From: Comamonadaceae bacterium
Lineage (GTDB): Bacteria > Pseudomonadota > Gammaproteobacteria > Burkholderiales > Burkholderiaceae_C
DNA length: 64,000 nucleotides
Reading direction: 5' to 3'
Assembly (NCBI GenBank): GCA_027488985.1
Contig: JAIYAR010000010.1
Location: 186,001 to 250,000 of the forward strand
Shown here: positions 45,778 through 56,055 of the stretch, in pieces
How positions within the stretch are numbered: the first letter of the stretch is position 1
Layout: each line of letters opens with the position of its first letter
The notes under the pieces: generated by a model
Told to the model about the DNA's origin: nothing
Database searches by the model: none
Seen by the model: only the letters and a program-made list of their open reading frames with translations
Translations under genes and position numbers: made by a program

Positions 45778-46779
45778 TTACGCCCCGAGGGCCAAGGTTT
45801 CGTTACTCTGTTTCAAACTCTGTTCCAGGGCCTGCTGCTGGCCCAAGGTTTCGCTGATCTCCAGCGGACTCAGCAAACGCACCGGAATCAACTCCCCGGC
45901 GTTCACATGTGCCGTGCCCAAAAGGGCTTTCGGCATCGTGGCGTACACCGCCACTTGCTCAGCATCCGCCCACGCCCCGCGCCTGCGCATGCCACTCAAA
46001 AATCGTGCCGCATTCTCACTGTCCAATGTGACAGCCACATGCTGCGGTAGCAAAGCATCTACCGGTAAGAGACACGCCAGACGCTGCTCTTCCGTCATGG
46101 CCTCCAGGGCCTCCAGACTCACACACTGGCTGGTATCAAACCCACCCGTGCGGATCCGGCGCAATGCGCTCAAATGCGCACCGCAACCCAAGGCCTCACC
46201 AATGTCCTCACCCAGGGTTCGGATGTAGGTTCCCTTGCTGCACTCCACTACCAATTTGATAGCTGGTTGCGCAATATCCATGGGCGCTGGCAGCTGTTTC
46301 AATGCATAAATCACTACGTGGCGGGGCTCGCGTTCCACCTCAATCCCGGCTCTTGCGTACTCGTACAACGCCTTGCCGTCCTTCTTCAAGGCACTGTGCA
46401 TGGGCGGCACCTGGGCAATGGGCCCGGTGAAGCGCTGCAACACGGTATCCAATTTCACTTGCGAAAAATCTACCGGTCGCTCACTCAATACATCGCCCTC
46501 CACATCGGCCGTGCTGGTTTTAATGCCCAGCCGCACTGTCGTTTCGTAGGCTTTGTCCGCATCCAGATGCATCTGGCTGAATTTTGTCGCCGCACCAAAA
46601 CACAAGGGCAGCACGCCTGTCGCCAAAGGATCCAGCGTTCCGGTGTGTCCTGCTTTTTCAGCCCGCAACAACCATTTGGCCTTCTGCAATGCCTGATTAC
46701 TGGACAGGCCTATCGGCTTGTCCAGCAACAGCACCCCATGCACAGGGCGCCTTGCAACCCGTGCACGTGGCGCGTTCAT
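45778..46779 (-). CDS. truB: tRNA pseudouridine(55) synthase TruB
   Basis: 333 residues. It makes pseudouridine 55 in the T-loop of tRNAs. The catalytic Asp is in [19 protein letters not shown], and [15 protein letters not shown] marks the conserved C-terminal half. A short loop before CSKGTYIRT carries repeat copy H. The start is ATG 46779, five bases after the rbfA stop, with GAGGG upstream. Confidence 0.96.
   Translation of the reverse strand: MNAPRARVARRPVHGVLLLDKPIGLSSNQALQKAKWLLRAEKAGHTGTLDPLATGVLPLCFGAATKFSQMHLDADKAYETTVRLGIKTSTADVEGDVLSERPVDFSQVKLDTVLQRFTGPIAQVPPMHSALKKDGKALYEYARAGIEVEREPRHVVIYALKQLPAPMDIAQPAIKLVVECSKGTYIRTLGEDIGEALGCGAHLSALRRIRTGGFDTSQCVSLEALEAMTEEQRLACLLPVDALLPQHVAVTLDSENAARFLSGMRRRGAWADAEQVAVYATMPKALLGTAHVNAGELIPVRLLSPLEISETLGQQQALEQSLKQSNETLALGA
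46247..46294 (+). repeat. Dispersed repeat, copy H (inside truB, reversed)
   Basis: ACTACCAATTTGATAGCTGG, TTGCGCA, variable bases, ATGGGCGCTGGCAGC. Opposite in direction to truB. On the coding strand it gives [16 protein letters not shown], a slightly longer loop than in E. coli TruB. Confidence 0.7.
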
Positions 46780-46783
46780 GTGT

Positions 46784-47152
46784 TCAGCCCTCTTTGGCGC
46801 GCGATGACACCGCGCGGGCAATCAAGGCATTCATGTCAGCCGCACGTTCTGTGGTCTGGTCAAAAATGAAATGCAATGTCGGCACCGTGTGGATATGCAA
46901 ACGCTTGAACAGACCGGCGCGCAAAAAGCCCGCAGCCTGGTTCAGGCCTTCGGCCGTCTCCACCGGATCGCCGACCAGCAAGCTGAAAAAGACCTTGGCG
47001 TGGGCATAGTCGGGCGTGACTTCCACGCCCTGGATAGTGACCATACCCACCCGCGGATCCTTGAGCTCGCGCGCGATCAGCTCGGCCAGATCCCGTTGGA
47101 TCTGGTCGGCCACCTGAAAGCTGCGATTGGGTGTAGCTGACTTTTTGCGCAC
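46784..47152 (-). CDS. rbfA: Ribosome-binding factor A
   Basis: 122 residues. It binds the 30S subunit for 16S 5'-end maturation and cold growth. The KH-like fold shows [28 protein letters not shown]-type segments, and [15 protein letters not shown] is typical. It lies between infB and truB as in most bacteria. Confidence 0.95.
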   Translation of the reverse strand: MRKKSATPNRSFQVADQIQRDLAELIARELKDPRVGMVTIQGVEVTPDYAHAKVFFSLLVGDPVETAEGLNQAAGFLRAGLFKRLHIHTVPTLHFIFDQTTERAADMNALIARAVSSRAKEG

Positions 47153-47166
47153 TCGGGTTCTCTCGC

Positions 47167-50085
47167 TTACAGGGTACGGGCGATTTCTTTGACTTCGAAG
47201 AACTCTAGCTGATCACCTTCTTTGATGTCGTTATAGTTCTTGAGCTTGATACCGCACTCGAAGCCTTCTTTGACTTCGCGTACATCGTCTTTCATGCGCT
47301 TCAGGGAGTCCAGCTCGCCGGTGTAAATCACCACGTTGTCGCGCAACAAGCGGAAATGCGCGTTGCGGGTAACAAAACCGTTGGTGACCATACATCCAGC
47401 AACCGTACCGATCTTGGATGCCACGAAGACCGTGCGGATCTCGGCCATACCGATGATCTCTTCGCGCTTCTCGGGTGCCAACATGCCGGACATTGCTGCC
47501 TTCAACTCATCGACTGCGTCGTAAATGATGTTGTAGTAACGGATGTCCACACCATTGCCTTCAGCCAACTTGCGCGCGCCGGAATCGGCACGGGTGTTGA
47601 AGCCGATGACGATCGCCTTTGAAGCGATAGCCAAGTTGATGTCGGACTCGCTGATACCACCCACGGCGGAGTAGACCATCTGCACCTTGACTTCTTCGGT
47701 CGACAGCTTGAGCAGCGACTGCGCCAATGCTTCCTGCGAACCTTGCACGTCTGCCTTGACGATGATAGGCAACATCTTGACGTCGCCGGCACCGATGTCG
47801 GAGAACATGTTCTCCAACTTGGCAGCCTGTTGCTTGGCCAACTTGGTGTTGCGGAACTTGCCGGCGCGGTAGGTAGCAATTTCACGGGCACGACGTTCGT
47901 CGGTCAGCACCATGAATTCGTCACCCGCTTGCGGCACTTCAGTCAAGCCCTGGATTTCCACGGGAATGGAAGGTCCGGCGGTTTCGATCTTGTGACCGTT
48001 CTCGTCCAACATGGCTCGCACGCGGCCGTAAGTCTGGCCTGCGAGCACCACGTCGCCCACCTTCAAAGTACCGGACTGCACCAGCATGGTGGCTACAGGA
48101 CCGCGGCCCTTGTCCAGCTTGGCTTCAATCACCAGGCCCTTTGCCATGGCATCGACGGGCGCCCTGAGTTCCAATACTTCTGCTTGCAACAGTACTTGTT
48201 CCAGCAGAGCGTCAATACCCATGCCAGTCTTGGAAGACACCGGTACAAATGGAGAATCACCACCGTACTCTTCCGGCACGACCTCTTCCACCACCAGCTC
48301 CTGCTTGACCCGGTCCGGGTTGGCATCGGGTTTGTCGGACTTGGTAATCGCCACTACCAAAGGAACCCCAGCCGCTTTCGCGTGCTTGATCGCTTCCTTG
48401 GTCTGAGGCATCACGCCGTCATCGGCAGCCACCACCAAGATCACAATGTCAGTCGCCTGGGCACCACGGGCGCGCATGGCGGTAAACGCTTCGTGTCCGG
48501 GGGTATCGAGGAAAGACACCATGCCGCGGGGAGTTTCCACATGGTATGCACCAATGTGTTGTGTGATACCGCCAGCTTCGCCAGCAGCCACTTTGGCACG
48601 GCGGATGTAGTCCAACAGAGATGTTTTGCCGTGGTCCACGTGGCCCATTACGGTTACCACAGGAGCGCGTGGCAAGGAAGGAGCTTCCTGGCCTTGCACT
48701 TCGTCGTCAGTAAAGGCTTCCGGGTCATCCAGAGCAGCGACCACTGCTTTGTGGCCCAGCTCTTCCACCACGATCATGGCGGTGTCCTGGTCCAGTGGCT
48801 GGTTGATGGTGACCATCTGGCCCAGCTTCATCAACTGTTTGATGACTTCAGATGCCTTGATCGCCATTTTGTGCGCCAATTCGGCCACGGTAATGGTTTC
48901 CGGCACGTGCACTTCAATTACGCGCGCTTCCACCGGAGCGGACTGCTGGTTGTGGTGATCATCACGATCACGGTCGTTGCCGCGACGGCCCTTGGGTCCT
49001 GCACGCCAGTTGCTGGAACGCCCAGCACCTGCTGTGGTGTCGCCGCGGGTCTTGAGTTCTTTCTTCTTGGCGGTGTCGCCAGCCCAGCTGCTGGACAGCT
49101 TGGCAGACTTCACTTCCTTGCCGTTGCCGGCTGGAGCGCCCGCTCCGGTTGTGCCAGGTGCCGGTTTTGCAGGCTTGGCAACAGCAGATCCGTTGGCAGG
49201 CTTGTGAAGAGTACCTTTCATTCCGGCCTTGGTGTCGGCTGCAGGCTTCGGCTCTTCCACCTTTTTGGGAGCAACCATGACCTTCTTGGGGGCGGCCATC
49301 ATGGAACGGATGGCCGCGGCTTCGGCCTCAGCCTTGCGACGACGCTCACCCAAGTCGGCTGCACGCAAAGCCTCCTCAGCAGCAGCAGCTTTGGACGCTT
49401 GAGCCGCAGCAGCTGCGCGCTCTTGAGCTGCGGCCTTCGCAGCGGCTTCTTTGGCGGCGGTTTCAGCAGCCACGTCCACCACTTGGGCCGCAGGGGCTGT
49501 TTCTGCCTTAGCGGTTGTCTGGACTTTTGCCAATTCTTGGGCCTTTAGTGCAGCTGCTTCACGCTCGGCAGCAGCGGCGAGTTCCGCAGCCTCTCTGGCG
49601 CGGGCTTCCTGCTCTTCACGTTCGCGGCGGCGCTGGGCCAACTCTTCTTCCTGTCGACGGATCAGCTCGGCCTGACGGCTGGCCTCTTCCTCACGGCGGG
49701 CCAACTCGGCCTCTTCCAATGCTTGCGCTGCCTGAGCGGATGCGGCATCTTGCTCGTCGACTTCCACAGTGCCTTCCAAGCCGTCATCACGGCGGACAAA
49801 GGTGCGTTTCTTGCGCACTTCCACCTGGATGGTGCGTGCCTTGCCGGTCGCGTCGGCCTGCTTGATTTCTGTGGTTTGCTTTTTCACCAGCGTGATTTTC
49901 TTGCGCTCAGAGCTGGCAGTGCCATGGCTACTTTGCAGGAAATTCAGCAGGCTGTGCTTGTCAGCATCGGTCAGTACATCGCCTGCGGAGGCCTTGGGCA
50001 CTCCTGCGGACTTCAACTGATCAAGCAGCGTTTCGGTAGATTTTTTGAGTTCACTGGCAAACTCGGCAACGGTCGTACTGGTCAT
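47167..50085 (-). CDS. infB: Translation initiation factor IF-2
   Basis: 972 residues. It brings fMet-tRNA to the 30S subunit. A long Ala/Glu/Arg coiled-coil-like N-terminal half (about residues 120-400) is typical of the beta-proteobacterial long form. The GTPase domain has [22 protein letters not shown] and [10 protein letters not shown]. The conserved [16 protein letters not shown] segment is near the end. The Ala-rich N-terminal part produces long antisense open frames, which I ignore. Confidence 0.97.
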   Translation of the reverse strand: MTSTTVAEFASELKKSTETLLDQLKSAGVPKASAGDVLTDADKHSLLNFLQSSHGTASSERKKITLVKKQTTEIKQADATGKARTIQVEVRKKRTFVRRDDGLEGTVEVDEQDAASAQAAQALEEAELARREEEASRQAELIRRQEEELAQRRREREEQEARAREAAELAAAAEREAAALKAQELAKVQTTAKAETAPAAQVVDVAAETAAKEAAAKAAAQERAAAAAQASKAAAAEEALRAADLGERRRKAEAEAAAIRSMMAAPKKVMVAPKKVEEPKPAADTKAGMKGTLHKPANGSAVAKPAKPAPGTTGAGAPAGNGKEVKSAKLSSSWAGDTAKKKELKTRGDTTAGAGRSSNWRAGPKGRRGNDRDRDDHHNQQSAPVEARVIEVHVPETITVAELAHKMAIKASEVIKQLMKLGQMVTINQPLDQDTAMIVVEELGHKAVVAALDDPEAFTDDEVQGQEAPSLPRAPVVTVMGHVDHGKTSLLDYIRRAKVAAGEAGGITQHIGAYHVETPRGMVSFLDTPGHEAFTAMRARGAQATDIVILVVAADDGVMPQTKEAIKHAKAAGVPLVVAITKSDKPDANPDRVKQELVVEEVVPEEYGGDSPFVPVSSKTGMGIDALLEQVLLQAEVLELRAPVDAMAKGLVIEAKLDKGRGPVATMLVQSGTLKVGDVVLAGQTYGRVRAMLDENGHKIETAGPSIPVEIQGLTEVPQAGDEFMVLTDERRAREIATYRAGKFRNTKLAKQQAAKLENMFSDIGAGDVKMLPIIVKADVQGSQEALAQSLLKLSTEEVKVQMVYSAVGGISESDINLAIASKAIVIGFNTRADSGARKLAEGNGVDIRYYNIIYDAVDELKAAMSGMLAPEKREEIIGMAEIRTVFVASKIGTVAGCMVTNGFVTRNAHFRLLRDNVVIYTGELDSLKRMKDDVREVKEGFECGIKLKNYNDIKEGDQLEFFEVKEIARTL

Positions 50086-50109
50086 ATCTTGTGGAACCTT
50101 TCATGACCG

Positions 50110-51606
50110 TTACTCTTGAGAAGCGCCGTCATTGGTAAACCAATGCTCACGCGCCTTCATGATCAGGGCCTTGGCCTCGTCCGCAGACTGGCCGGTAATA
50201 TCTGTCAATTCATCTACGGCAAGGTCAGCCAGTTCATCGCGGGTGTGAACACCGCCGTCTGCCAGTTTGCCGATCAATTCAGGGGTCAAGCCCTCCAGGT
50301 CGCGCAGGTTCTGCGAGACCTCTTCCACGCTCTCTTCGTGGGCAATTTCCATGGTCAGCAACGCATCTTTGGCTCGATTGCGGAGTTCATGCACGGTGTC
50401 TTCGTCGAAGGACTCGATTTCCAGCATTTCCTGCAGCGGCACATAGGCCACTTCTTCCAGGCTGGTGAAACCTTCTGCAATCAGGATGTCGGCGATTTCC
50501 TCGTCCACATCCAGCTTTTCCATGAAAAGCTTGCGTCCGGAATCAGTTTCGACGGCCTGTTTTTGCGCGGATTCAGCCGCATCCATGATGTTGATCTTCC
50601 AACCTGTCAGATCTGAAGCCAAGCGCACGTTTTGGCCACCACGGCCGATGGCAATCGCGAGGTTCTCTTCGTCCACTACCACGTCCATCGCGTGACGCTC
50701 TTCGTCCACCACAATGGATGTAACGTTGGCGGGTGCAAGCGCACCGATCACGAACTGCGCAGGATCTTCACTCCAAAGCACGATATCGACGCGTTCACCC
50801 GCGAGCTCGTTGGTAACGCCGTTCACGCGGGTCCCGCGAACACCTACGCAGGTGCCGATGGGGTCCACACGCTTGTCGTGGGACAAGACCGCAATCTTGG
50901 CGCGTGAGCCTGCATCACGAGCGCAAGACTTGATCTCCAAGAGACCCTGTTCGATTTCTGGCACTTCCTGACGGAATAGCTCGATCATGAATTCAGGCGC
51001 CGAGCGGGACAGCACTATAGGTGCACCACGCAGGGTCAGGTCCACTTCCATGATCATGGCGCGGACCCGATCACCGGTACGCAGGTTTTCCTTCGGGATC
51101 ATTTCCCCGCGGCGCAAACGGCCTTCAACACGACCGCTTTCGACAATGATGTCACCCTTGTCCATGCGCTTGACGGTACCGACAAAAATTTTCTCGCCAC
51201 GCGACATGAAGTCGTTGAGCAGCATTTCACGCTCTGCGTCACGGATTTTCTGCAAGATCACTTGCTTGGCTGCCATCGCACCGATGCGGCCGATGGGTAC
51301 CGAAGCCACTGCTTCTTCGATGTATTCGTCAACTTCGATGTCGGCGATTTGTTCTTTGGCTTCGAACAGCAGGATTTCCTGGTCAGGCAGTTGCAAACCG
51401 GCTTCATCGGGGACAACGTGCCAGCGACGGAAGGTCTCATAGTTGCCGCTGTCACGATCCAACGCGACACGGATATCCACGTCACCGGCGTACAACTTTT
51501 TGGTCGCCTGGGCCAAGGCTGCCTCAACGGCGCCCAAAACCACATCACGCTCCACGTTCTTCTCACGGGAAATTGCTTCCACCAGCATCAACAGTTCGCG
51601 ATTCAT
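50110..51606 (-). CDS. nusA: Transcription termination/antitermination factor NusA
   Basis: 498 residues. It binds RNA polymerase and RNA during pausing, termination and antitermination. The order is NTD ([18 protein letters not shown]), S1 ([19 protein letters not shown]), two KH domains ([23 protein letters not shown], then [17 protein letters not shown]) and C-terminal acidic repeats ([13 protein letters not shown]). It lies between rimP and infB. Confidence 0.97.
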   Translation of the reverse strand: MNRELLMLVEAISREKNVERDVVLGAVEAALAQATKKLYAGDVDIRVALDRDSGNYETFRRWHVVPDEAGLQLPDQEILLFEAKEQIADIEVDEYIEEAVASVPIGRIGAMAAKQVILQKIRDAEREMLLNDFMSRGEKIFVGTVKRMDKGDIIVESGRVEGRLRRGEMIPKENLRTGDRVRAMIMEVDLTLRGAPIVLSRSAPEFMIELFRQEVPEIEQGLLEIKSCARDAGSRAKIAVLSHDKRVDPIGTCVGVRGTRVNGVTNELAGERVDIVLWSEDPAQFVIGALAPANVTSIVVDEERHAMDVVVDEENLAIAIGRGGQNVRLASDLTGWKINIMDAAESAQKQAVETDSGRKLFMEKLDVDEEIADILIAEGFTSLEEVAYVPLQEMLEIESFDEDTVHELRNRAKDALLTMEIAHEESVEEVSQNLRDLEGLTPELIGKLADGGVHTRDELADLAVDELTDITGQSADEAKALIMKAREHWFTNDGASQE

Positions 51607-51670
51607 GCCATGACTCTCCTGAACACTCTAATCAACCAATACAAAAACTGAGGGTGTGACAAACGGGCAT

Positions 51671-52270
51671 TCAGGCCTCGTCAGCTTGCCCCTGGCCGCC
51701 ACGGCCTTTGAAATTCACAATGGGTGCCAAACGGGCATCCCGCAATTCGTCGAAAGCAAAGCCCAGCGCCTGCAGGGGCGGTGGCACACGTTTTTTGCTG
51801 ACTTTCTGGCCGGGCTTGACCTCAGGGGCATCGCTCCAGACGATTTGCCATCCTGTGCTGCCATCAGCCGCTGGCACTCGCTCCAGCGTGCCGCGGAATT
51901 TTTTGCGGTTCGCACTGACCTGGCCATTGGCTGCAGCCCCCATGGGCGCCTTCAAAGTGATATCAATCACGTGACCGGCAAAACGCTCGAAATCCTGGGT
52001 GTGCCGAAGGGGGCGATCAATACCCGGCGAAGACACCTCAAGCCGCTTGTATTCAATGCCATCCACTTCCAGCGCAAACTGCAGCTGGCGATTCACTTTT
52101 TCACAGTCTTCGACGTTCACAAACTGCTCAGACACAGGCTGCCCCTCAACAGGCGCAACCCAAGGCAAATCAATCGTAATGCGCAACAAGCCACCGGCAG
52201 AGCGTTCAATCTCTACCAGGTCATATCCCAGTCCTGCTACGGTTTGTTCAACGATTTCCTGTAATGCCAC
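51671..52270 (-). CDS. rimP: Ribosome maturation factor RimP
   Basis: 199 residues from GTG 52270. It assists 30S assembly. VEQTVAGLGYDLVEIERS is the family start, then LEVSSPGIDRPL and FRGTLERV. I choose GTG 52270 (VALQEIVEQ, with AGGCAGG upstream) because the longer frame would start at TTG 52318, inside the terminator hairpin upstream. First gene of the translation operon. Confidence 0.93.
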   Translation of the reverse strand: MALQEIVEQTVAGLGYDLVEIERSAGGLLRITIDLPWVAPVEGQPVSEQFVNVEDCEKVNRQLQFALEVDGIEYKRLEVSSPGIDRPLRHTQDFERFAGHVIDITLKAPMGAAANGQVSANRKKFRGTLERVPAADGSTGWQIVWSDAPEVKPGQKVSKKRVPPPLQALGFAFDELRDARLAPIVNFKGRGGQGQADEA

Positions 52271-52314
52271 GTCTGTAAAGCCTGCCTGATATTGAGCGAG
52301 TGAAAAACGATCGA

Positions 52315-52348
52315 CCAAAAAAAACGGGCGGTAATTACCCGCCCGTTT
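52315..52348 (-). terminator. Intrinsic terminator between the yej operon and rimP
   Basis: Minus strand: AAACGGGCGG, loop, CCGCCCGTTT then T, a ten-pair stem with eight T in total. It lies 60 bases after the yejF stop and 45 bases before the chosen rimP start, so it ends the peptide-importer transcript and lies in the upstream region of rimP. Confidence 0.88.
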
Positions 52349-52407
52349 GGTCGTGACCTTTGGATTGTACTCGAAAAGCGTGCTAAGTCCCTTGATTCTT
52401 AAGGAAA

Positions 52408-54012
52408 TTAGGCACTGGCTGCCAGAAGTTTTGCGGTGTAAGGGTGAGCAGGAGCCTCCAAAACGGCGTCCACATTACCGGATTCCACAATTTCGCCGCC
52501 CTGCATCACCAGAACCCGGTGCGCCATCGCCCTGATTACCGCCACATCATGGGTGATCAGCAGATAGGCCAACCCCCGCTCCCTTTGGAGAGACTGCAGC
52601 AAGCGAAGCACCTGCAGGGCCATGGTGACGTCCAAGGCGCTTGTGGGCTCGTCCAGCACGATGACTGAAGGCTCCAAAACCAAAGCTCGCGCAATCGCCA
52701 AGCGCTGGCGCTGGCCGCCGGAGAACTGATGCGGGTAGCGCTGCAGGACCGCCGGAAACTGCTGCTCCCCCATGCCGACGACCTCCAGCACTTGTGATAC
52801 CCGCTCACGCCGGGATTCCACGGAAAGGCCGGGCATATGCACATCCAAACCCTCGCCTACCAACTCCTCCACGGTCATCCGCGGAGACAGGGAGGAAAAC
52901 GGATCCTGGAACACCACTTGCACTTGTTTGCGCAAGGCCACATCGCGGGCGGCCTTGCCGGACCAGGGTGCGCCCCCTACCTGGACGGTGCCTTCAAACG
53001 CGGTCAAACCCAAGGTCGCCAGCGCCAAGGATGACTTGCCGGACCCGGACTCACCCACAATGCCCAGCGTCTCGCCGCGGTGCAACAGAAAGTTTGCTGA
53101 GCGCACTGCGAAAAACAAACCGCTGGAGAACCATCCCCGGAAGCCCGGCTTGGGAATCGGGTAAGTGACATTTACAGCTTTGGCATCCAGCAATAGCGGC
53201 GCATCAGATGCCACCGAAGGAACATCACGAACCGGCAAGCTGTTCAACAGCTGGCGGGTGTAGGCGTGCTGAGGCTTTGAAAAAGCCTCCGCCACCGTGC
53301 CCTGCTCCACAATTTCGCCTTTTTCCATCACAGCCACGCGATCCGCAAACTTGCGGACCAGATGCAAGTCATGGGTGATGAGTAACACGGCCATGCCCTT
53401 ACGTCGTTGCAAGTCGGTGAGCAAATCCAGAATCTGCTGCCGCACACTCACGTCCAGCGCTGTAGTGGGCTCATCCGCCAGCAGCAATTTGGGGGCGCAG
53501 GCCAGAGCCATGGCGATCATGGCGCGCTGGCGTTGGCCCCCTGAGAGCTGGTGTGGATAGGCGTTCGCGCGTCGCACTGGATCGTCAATGCCGGTTTCTG
53601 CTATCAATTCAATAGCTGCCCGCGCAGATTCCTTGGGCGCCAGACCCTGCTTCTCTTCTAAAACTTCAGCAATCTGGCTGCCGATGGTGAATACCGGGTT
53701 CAGCGCCGTCATGGGCTCCTGAAACACCATGGCGATGTCCTGCCCGCGTATGCCACGCAGCTGCCGCTCCGGCAAGGCCAATAAATCGACGGAGCCTTTG
53801 CCGGACGCAAAGTCCGCCCGCCCCGTGACGCTGGCACCTTGTGTCAAACCTAGCAGGCTCAGAGCGGTGATGGTTTTGCCGGAGCCGGACTCTCCCACGA
53901 GCGCCAACTTTTCTCCGGGTTGGATATCGAAGTGGATTCCACGAACCACTTCCCGACCATCGAATGCCACCTGCAGTCCTTCCACTCTTAACAAGGCAGT
54001 TGGCTTCCTCAT
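52408..54012 (-). CDS. yejF: YejF-type double ATPase of a peptide ABC importer
   Basis: 534 residues with two ABC domains in one chain. Each has a Walker A (GESGSGKT and GESGSGKS), an ABC signature (QLSGGQRQR and QFSGGQRQR) and a Walker B ([12 protein letters not shown] and [12 protein letters not shown]). It drives uptake through the permeases encoded just upstream, with a four-base overlap. Repeat copy I falls between the first Q loop and the first signature ([16 protein letters not shown]). Peptides or microcin-like compounds are the usual cargo. Confidence 0.92.
   Translation of the reverse strand: MRKPTALLRVEGLQVAFDGREVVRGIHFDIQPGEKLALVGESGSGKTITALSLLGLTQGASVTGRADFASGKGSVDLLALPERQLRGIRGQDIAMVFQEPMTALNPVFTIGSQIAEVLEEKQGLAPKESARAAIELIAETGIDDPVRRANAYPHQLSGGQRQRAMIAMALACAPKLLLADEPTTALDVSVRQQILDLLTDLQRRKGMAVLLITHDLHLVRKFADRVAVMEKGEIVEQGTVAEAFSKPQHAYTRQLLNSLPVRDVPSVASDAPLLLDAKAVNVTYPIPKPGFRGWFSSGLFFAVRSANFLLHRGETLGIVGESGSGKSSLALATLGLTAFEGTVQVGGAPWSGKAARDVALRKQVQVVFQDPFSSLSPRMTVEELVGEGLDVHMPGLSVESRRERVSQVLEVVGMGEQQFPAVLQRYPHQFSGGQRQRLAIARALVLEPSVIVLDEPTSALDVTMALQVLRLLQSLQRERGLAYLLITHDVAVIRAMAHRVLVMQGGEIVESGNVDAVLEAPAHPYTAKLLAASA
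53600..53647 (+). repeat. Dispersed repeat, copy I (inside yejF, reversed)
   Basis: GCTATCAATTCAATAGCTGC, CCGCGCA, variable bases, TTGGGCGCC. Opposite in direction to yejF, in the same register as copies C and H. The encoded helix is about the length expected of the family, so it may have replaced rather than added residues. Confidence 0.6.
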
Positions 54013-55064
54013 GTGTCTTGCTTCCGGGGGTCCAGGGCGTCACGCAGCGCATCGCCCATCTGCGTGAGAAGCAGTAAGGTCACCACCAACACGCAAAAAG
54101 TTGAGAGTGAGATCCACCAGGCATCAATATTGTTCTTCCCTTGGGACAACAGCTCCCCCAGTGAAGGCGTACCGGGCGGCACACCGAGGCCCAAAAAATC
54201 TAAAGAGGTGAGTGCCAGAATCGCCCCACTCATACGGAATGGCAAAAAGGTCACCACCGGCGTCAAGCTATTTGGCAGGATATGTCGCAGGATGATGGCC
54301 CGGTTAGACACCCCCAGCGCTCTGGCCGCGCGCACGTAGTCCAACTGACGGTTGCGCAAAAACTCGGCCCGCACATAGTCGGACAAGCCCATCCAGCCGA
54401 ACAGGCTCAGGAGGATCAGCAGCAAGCTCACACTGGGCGCAAACAGGGCACTGAAAATGATCAGCAAATAAAGCTCCGGCATGGAGCTCCATATCTCAAT
54501 GAAGCGCTGAAACACCAAATCCGTCTTGCCGCCGAAAAAGCCTTGAATCGCACCGGTCAGGACGCCAAGCAAGACTCCCGTCACCGTCAGCGCCAACGCA
54601 AACAACACGCTGACGCGAAAGCCATAGAGCAGCTGGGCCAGCAGATCACGGCCCCGGTCATCCGTCCCTAGCCAATTGGCAGCGCTGGGTGGTGCCGGGT
54701 TGGGTGCGGTCGCAAAGTAGTTCAGGGTTTTGGGGCCGTAGCGGTTGGGAGCGAAGAGTGCCCAATTACCAGGCTCGGAAAGCTTCTGCTGGATGAAGGG
54801 GTCCAAGTAGTCGGTCGGCGTGGCGAAGTCGCCGCCGAAAGTGGTTTCCGGGTAGTCTTTGACCAGAGGCCAATAGGTCGTGCCTTGGTAGACCACAACC
54901 AAAGGCTTGTCGTTCGACACCAGCTCTGCCGCGAGACTCAACAACACCAAGCCACAAAAAATGATCAGGCTGGCAAAGCCCAATCGGTTGCCGCGAAAGC
55001 GCCGCCAGGCGCGCAGAGCGGGGCCGGGATTATTCAAAGGTAACACGCGGGTCCACCCAGGCAT
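54009..55064 (-). CDS. yejE: YejE-type ABC importer permease
   Basis: 351 residues, inner membrane, about six TM helices. The first TM is LGFASLIIFCGLVLLSLAAEL, then a periplasmic loop with NWLGTDDRGRDLLAQLLYGFR typical of the YejE/OppC group, and the EAA-like loop YVRAARALGVSNRAIILRHILPN that contacts the ATPase. ATG 55064 overlaps the end of yejB by 35 bases; a GTG at 55046 is possible. Confidence 0.9.
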   Translation of the reverse strand: MPGWTRVLPLNNPGPALRAWRRFRGNRLGFASLIIFCGLVLLSLAAELVSNDKPLVVVYQGTTYWPLVKDYPETTFGGDFATPTDYLDPFIQQKLSEPGNWALFAPNRYGPKTLNYFATAPNPAPPSAANWLGTDDRGRDLLAQLLYGFRVSVLFALALTVTGVLLGVLTGAIQGFFGGKTDLVFQRFIEIWSSMPELYLLIIFSALFAPSVSLLLILLSLFGWMGLSDYVRAEFLRNRQLDYVRAARALGVSNRAIILRHILPNSLTPVVTFLPFRMSGAILALTSLDFLGLGVPPGTPSLGELLSQGKNNIDAWWISLSTFCVLVVTLLLLTQMGDALRDALDPRKQDT

Positions 55065-56055
55065 AACAAAGGTCCGACACCAGCTTGGTCACCAAGCCGA
55101 TGAGTGTGAACAAGTACAGCGTGCCCATTACTACGGGATAGTCACGCCGGATCACGCTCTCGTAGCTCAAGAGGCCCAGGCCATCGAGAGAAAACTGGGT
55201 CTCAATCAAAAGAGAGCCGGTAAAAAATGCGCCGATGAACGCAGCAGGAAACCCGGTCACGATGGGAATCAAGGCGTTGCGCATCACATGCTTCCACAGC
55301 ACTTTGCGCTCGGGCAGGCCTTTGGCGCGGGCCGTCAACACATACTGCTTACGGATTTCTTCCAGAAAAGAATTCTTTGTGAGCATCGCAATGGTGGCAA
55401 AGCTGCTCATCACCATGGCTGTGACCGGCATGGCGATGTGCCAAAGGTAGTCCGTCACTTTGGCGCCCCAGGACAAGCTCTCCCAGTTGGCGGATACCAG
55501 CCCTCGCAGCGGAAACCACTGCAACTGCCCGCCAAATATCACCAGCAGCGCTACCCCCAGCACAAAGCCGGGAATGGCGAAGCCCACCAGCACCACGATG
55601 CTGGTCACCAAATCGAACCGGGAGCCCGCACGGACCGCCTTGGCAATGCCCAACGGGACCGCAATCCCGTAGCTCAGAAAAAAGGTCCACAGCCCCAAGC
55701 TCATAGAGACCGGTAATTTTTCCCAGATCAGCTCCGAGACTTTGCGGTTCTGGAAAAAGCTGGTGCCCAGATCAAAGCGGGCGAACTGGGTAAGCATCTG
55801 CCAGAAGCGCTCGGGCGCCGGTTTGTCAAAGCCATACAGCACTTTGGCTTGCTCCAGGCGTTTTGGGTCAACCCCTTGCGCGCCCCGATAACTGATGCCC
55901 CCTTCAGCACCCACGCCGGCACCCGCCTTGGCTTCCGCCAGATACTGCTCCACGGGCCCTCCGGGCACAAATTGCACTACGACAAAGGTCAATAGCAGCA
56001 CGCCGAACAGCGTGGGCAGCATCAACAACAACCGCTTGAGGGTATAGACCATCAT
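55030..56055 (-). CDS. yejB: YejB-type ABC importer permease
   Basis: 341 residues. The N-terminal TM is LLLMLPTLFGVLLLTFVVVQFVPGGPVEQ, which is characteristic, with several further TMs and the EAA-like loop VLTARAKGLPERKVLWKHVMRNAL. ATG 56055 overlaps the yejA stop (ATGA). It forms the channel with YejE. Confidence 0.91.
   Translation of the reverse strand: MMVYTLKRLLLMLPTLFGVLLLTFVVVQFVPGGPVEQYLAEAKAGAGVGAEGGISYRGAQGVDPKRLEQAKVLYGFDKPAPERFWQMLTQFARFDLGTSFFQNRKVSELIWEKLPVSMSLGLWTFFLSYGIAVPLGIAKAVRAGSRFDLVTSIVVLVGFAIPGFVLGVALLVIFGGQLQWFPLRGLVSANWESLSWGAKVTDYLWHIAMPVTAMVMSSFATIAMLTKNSFLEEIRKQYVLTARAKGLPERKVLWKHVMRNALIPIVTGFPAAFIGAFFTGSLLIETQFSLDGLGLLSYESVIRRDYPVVMGTLYLFTLIGLVTKLVSDLCYAWVDPRVTFE

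Noticed and set aside
43889-46228. Long open frame of 779 codons opposite typA and truB
   Set aside because: Spans two real genes and the gap between them on the other strand; no domain is visible in its translation.
47743-49548. Long open frame opposite infB
   Set aside because: Shadow of the repetitive Ala/Glu-rich part of IF-2.
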